A stretch of DNA of 51,811 nucleotides from CAZBUH01 sp964495095 (lineage in GTDB: Bacteria; Bacillota; Clostridia; Oscillospirales; Oscillospiraceae): positions 1 to 51,811 of the forward strand of contig CAZBUH010000002.1 of the NCBI GenBank assembly GCA_964495095.1. Reading direction: 5' to 3'. Shown piece by piece: positions 49,221 through 51,811 of the stretch (the stretch's first letter is position 1; each line of letters starts with the position of its first letter). The notes under the pieces are model-generated. The model worked only from the letters and a program-made list of their open reading frames with translations. It was not told the origin of the DNA and ran no database searches. The position numbers and the translations under genes were made by a program.

Positions 49221-49739
49221 TTACCATTTTTCAAAGTGAAGCTTTTCCGGCTCAAATTCCGGCGCGGTGCGTTTTTCCTCATCTGGATAGCCGAGGGCGA
49301 TTATCGAATGGGGAACAATATACTCCGGCAGGCCGAAAAGCTCAGACTGAGCCCTGACACGCTCCATTTGAGGATATGTCCCCAGCCATACTGAGCCTAG
49401 GCCCAGGGCATGGGCGGCAAGGACTATATTCTGGGCGGCTATGGCGCCGTCAATTATCCAGTAATCCGGAGCCGGCTTGAAGGCCAGCCGCATATCGCCG
49501 CAGACAAGTATGCCCGCTGCGGCGCCTTTTAACGGAACGGCGGGTGCGCCGTTGGCGTCGGCCATTTTAATAAGCTGCGCTTTATCCCGGACTGCTATGA
49601 ATGACCAGGCGCGCGTGTTTGCGCAGCTCGGCCCGCTCATCCCGGCTCTGAGTATCTTTTCGAGGATCTCATCGCCGACAGGCTTATCCAGAAATTTTCT
49701 TATGCTTCTGCGGGTCATTATTGCTGTAAGAGCATCCAT
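49221..49739 (-). CDS. Nitroreductase family protein
   Basis: A 172-residue FMN-dependent reductase fold. Motifs: TRRSIRKFLDKPVGDEIL at the N-terminus, AGMSGPSCANTRAWSFI and LGLGSVWLGTYP in the core. These small enzymes reduce nitro compounds or quinones with NAD(P)H; the natural substrate is unknown. Single gene with its own terminator. Start is ATG at the minus-strand 49739 with GGAAAGG about 11 bases upstream. Confidence 0.9.
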   Translation of the reverse strand: MDALTAIMTRRSIRKFLDKPVGDEILEKILRAGMSGPSCANTRAWSFIAVRDKAQLIKMADANGAPAVPLKGAAAGILVCGDMRLAFKPAPDYWIIDGAIAAQNIVLAAHALGLGSVWLGTYPQMERVRAQSELFGLPEYIVPHSIIALGYPDEEKRTAPEFEPEKLHFEKW

Positions 49740-49829
49740 TTACATCAGCGCCTTTCCAATTAAACTTTAAAATAACTATATCACAAAACTGGAGGTTTTG
49801 CATGTGTTTTATTTAGCGAATGACCCGTC

Positions 49830-49859
49830 TTGACATTGGTTTATAAAGAGTGGTAAGAT
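49830..49859 (+). promoter_or_regulatory. Sigma-A promoter of metY
   Basis: TTGACA (49830-49835), 18-base spacer, TAAGAT (49854-49859) with TGG just before it, giving an extended -10. Expected start near 49866. The leader to the ATG at 49930 is about 65 bases, too short for a SAM riboswitch, and none is visible. Confidence 0.75.
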
Positions 49860-49929
49860 AATGTATACTTCACAGATGGCGGGGAATAGCCTGGTATTCT
49901 GGCTTGCCCTCGGGGAAAGAGGAGTTTCA

Positions 49930-51210
49930 ATGGGATACAGGAACGGCACTAATTGCGTACAGGCCGGCTACACGCCGAAAACCGGTGAGCCTCGGGTTTT
50001 GCCTATAATTCAGAGCACCACTTTTAAATACGACACCGGCGAGGCCATGGGAAAGCTTTTTGATTTGCAGGAAGCCGGATATTTTTATTCCAGGCTCCAA
50101 AACCCCACATGCGATTGCGTGGCGGCAAAGATATGCCAGCTTGAGGGCGGAACTGCGGCTATGCTCACATCATCGGGGCAGGCGGCTAATTTCTTTGCTG
50201 TTTTCAATATCTGCTCCAGCGGAGACCATTTTATCAGCCTGTCCACGATTTATGGCGGCACGTATAATCTTTTTGCTGTGACGATGAAGCGCATGGGCAT
50301 CGACGTAACCTTTATAAGCCCTGACTGCACGGAAGAGGAATTAAACGCCGCGTTCAGGCCAAACACAAAAGCCGTTTTCGGCGAGACGGTGGCGAATCCC
50401 TCCCTTGCGGTGCTGGATATAGAGCTTTTCGCAAAGGCGGCCCATGCCCACGGTGTGCCGCTTATTGTTGACAATACTTTTGCAACGCCTGTTAACTGCC
50501 GCCCCTTTGAGTGGGGCGCGGATATTGTCACCCACTCCACAACAAAGTATATGGACGGCCACGCCACAAGCGTCGGCGGCGCCATAGTTGACAGCGGAAA
50601 CTTCAACTGGGATAAATACGCTGATAAATTCCCGGGACTTACTACTCCTGACGACAGCTACCACGGTATCACATATACGAAGCAGTTTGGGCAGGGGGGA
50701 GCTTATATCACAAAGGCTGTTGTACAGCTTATGCGCGATTTAGGTTCTACGCCGTCGCCGCATAACGCGTTTTTGCTCAATCTGGGCCTTGAGACGCTCC
50801 ATGTCCGTATGCCCAAACACTGTGCCAACGCCCAGTCTGTGGCCGAATACCTTAATAAGCATGAAAAGGTGGCGTGGGTATCGTTCTGCGGGCTGCCCGG
50901 CGATAAATATTATAAGCTGGCGAAAAAATACTTGCCGAATGGCTCCTGCGGCGTGATTTCCTTCGGCCTTAAGGGCGGCAGGAAAGCGGCCGAGGAGTTT
51001 ATGAAAAATCTTAAGCTTGCCGCCATTGTAACACATGTGGCTGACGCAAGGACCTGCATCCTCCATCCCGCCAGCACCACGCATCGCCAGCTTAGCGAGG
51101 AAGAGCTTAACAACGCCGGCGTGCCCTCCGACCTTATGCGCCTCTCAGTTGGCATCGAGGATGTGGAGGATATTATAGCGGATATTGAAAACGCACTTGC
51201 TGCTGTATAA
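49930..51210 (+). CDS. metY: O-acetylhomoserine aminocarboxypropyltransferase (MetY)
   Basis: PLP enzyme making homocysteine directly from O-acetylhomoserine and sulfide, also able to use cysteine-type substrates. 426 residues; the PLP lysine is K206 in THSTTKYMDGH and the glycine-rich SSGQAAN marks the cofactor phosphate site. ATG 49930 is chosen because AGAGGAG precedes it; upstream start codons (49861) lie within the promoter leader. The length matches MetY rather than the shorter gamma-lyase enzymes. tyrS follows 20 bases later. Confidence 0.93.
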   Translation: MGYRNGTNCVQAGYTPKTGEPRVLPIIQSTTFKYDTGEAMGKLFDLQEAGYFYSRLQNPTCDCVAAKICQLEGGTAAMLTSSGQAANFFAVFNICSSGDHFISLSTIYGGTYNLFAVTMKRMGIDVTFISPDCTEEELNAAFRPNTKAVFGETVANPSLAVLDIELFAKAAHAHGVPLIVDNTFATPVNCRPFEWGADIVTHSTTKYMDGHATSVGGAIVDSGNFNWDKYADKFPGLTTPDDSYHGITYTKQFGQGGAYITKAVVQLMRDLGSTPSPHNAFLLNLGLETLHVRMPKHCANAQSVAEYLNKHEKVAWVSFCGLPGDKYYKLAKKYLPNGSCGVISFGLKGGRKAAEEFMKNLKLAAIVTHVADARTCILHPASTTHRQLSEEELNNAGVPSDLMRLSVGIEDVEDIIADIENALAAV

Positions 51211-51230
51211 TAAGAAGGAGATTTTGCCAG

Positions 51231-51811
51231 ATGACGATTTATGACGAGCTTTCGGCCCGGGGACTTATCGCCCAGGTGACAGACGAGGAAGAGATAAAAG
51301 AGCTTATAAATAACGGCAAGGCGACGTTTTATATCGGCTTTGACTGCACGGCTGACAGCCTTACCGCAGGCCATTTTATGGCGCTGACGCTTATGAAGAG
51401 GCTTCAGCAGGCCGGCAATACGCCTATCGCTCTTATAGGCGGAGGCACCACGATGATAGGTGACCCTTCCGGCAGGACGGATATGCGGAAAATGCTCACA
51501 AGAGAGGATATCGACTATAACGCTCAGTGCTTTAAACGCCAGATGGAGCGCTTTATCGACTTTGGCCCCGGCAAGGCAATGATGCTCAACAATGCCGACT
51601 GGCTTTTAAACCTCAACTATGTGGAGCTGCTCCGGGAGGTCGGCACATGCTTTTCTGTCAACAATATGCTGCGCGCCGAGTGCTATAAGCAGCGTATGGA
51701 GAAGGGGCTGAGCTTTTTTGAGTTTAACTACATGATAATGCAGTCCTACGATTTCTATCACATGTTCCAGACCGTGGGATGCAATATGCAGTGCGGCGGT
51801 GACGACCAGTG
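51231..51811 (+). CDS. tyrS: Tyrosyl-tRNA synthetase, 3'-truncated by the window edge
   Basis: Class I enzyme charging tRNA-Tyr. The first 193 codons are visible: YIGFDCTADSLTAGHF carries the HIGH-like motif as AGHF, then GGGTTMIGDPSGR and MLNNADWL. The frame runs to the last base. ATG with AAGAAGGAG upstream; 20 bases after metY, so likely co-transcribed with it. No T-box leader is seen, unlike many Firmicutes tyrS genes. Confidence 0.95.
   Translation, partial: MTIYDELSARGLIAQVTDEEEIKELINNGKATFYIGFDCTADSLTAGHFMALTLMKRLQQAGNTPIALIGGGTTMIGDPSGRTDMRKMLTREDIDYNAQCFKRQMERFIDFGPGKAMMLNNADWLLNLNYVELLREVGTCFSVNNMLRAECYKQRMEKGLSFFEFNYMIMQSYDFYHMFQTVGCNMQCGGDDQ

Noticed and set aside
49740..49929. 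SAM or T-box riboswitch before metY/tyrS
   Set aside because: Leader is only about 65 bases from the mapped-by-eye promoter and shows no known core sequence.

Overview
The window reads as core chromosome from an anaerobic, endospore-forming member of the Clostridia, probably a gut Oscillospiraceae-like lineage with moderately high GC. Evidence: Firmicutes-type gene order, sporulation genes (gerW/ytfJ, spoVM, a SipL-type coat protein, a DacF-type carboxypeptidase), clostridial fusions (IspH joined to ribosomal protein S1, and IspD joined to IspF), ferredoxin-dependent 2-oxoacid oxidation with a class I CoA-transferase, and good Shine-Dalgarno sequences before nearly every gene. I see no rRNA, tRNA, insertion sequence, prophage, CRISPR array or transferred island. 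Genes are packed, with many ATGA, GTGA or TAATG overlaps.

Layout. 1-2133: end of thrC, a small DUF1540 gene on the minus strand, a metallophosphoesterase. 2249-8578: the proteostasis block tig-clpP-clpX-lon-engB. 8571-13636: M50 protease, scpA, scpB, DUF2953, gerW, D-Ala-D-Ala carboxypeptidase, rluB. 13762-15844: RpiR-type regulator and a BaiN/HI0933-type flavoprotein. 15857-21004: cmk, plsC, ispH-S1 fusion, CarD-like regulator, ispDF fusion. 21135-22516: DUF3343 protein and a cysteine-desulfurase-like enzyme behind a structured leader. 22639-26736: cdaA and cdaR (c-di-AMP synthesis and its regulator), then a Cys-rich DUF5685 protein, a J-domain protein and a membrane protein. 26742-38629: the Bacillus yloC-type block yicC-remA-gmk-rpoZ-priA-def-fmt-rsmB-rlmN-prpC-prkC-rsgA (coaBC missing). 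38777-40770: a spore-coat cluster with a 51-aa membrane protein, a 23-aa SpoVM, a SipL-type protein and, on the other strand, a 40-aa Gln/Asn-rich peptide. 40899-44112: yebC, a DUF362 protein and, on the minus strand, a G5/3D-domain cell-wall protein. 44408-48914: korDABC, a CoA-transferase and a small membrane protein. 49221-51811: nitroreductase (minus), metY and the start of tyrS.

Themes. Protein quality control, translation (S1, RlmN, RsmB, Def, Fmt, RsgA, RluB), isoprenoid precursors, c-di-AMP and Ser/Thr phosphorylation signalling, spore-coat assembly and fermentative 2-oxoacid use all lie here. No single new multi-gene defence or metabolic system is evident. The observations most worth following are: (1) a 23-codon spoVM gene in its ancestral position next to a SipL-type gene; (2) Shine-Dalgarno plus in-frame ATG exactly at the domain junction of both isoprenoid fusion genes, suggesting the C-terminal domains are also made alone; (3) a priA gene whose conserved N-terminus is out of frame with its only good start codon; (4) hairpins at gene-group boundaries that overlap the promoter or ribosome-binding site of the next gene; and (5) an uncharacterised Cys-rich DUF5685/J-protein/membrane trio behind the c-di-AMP genes.
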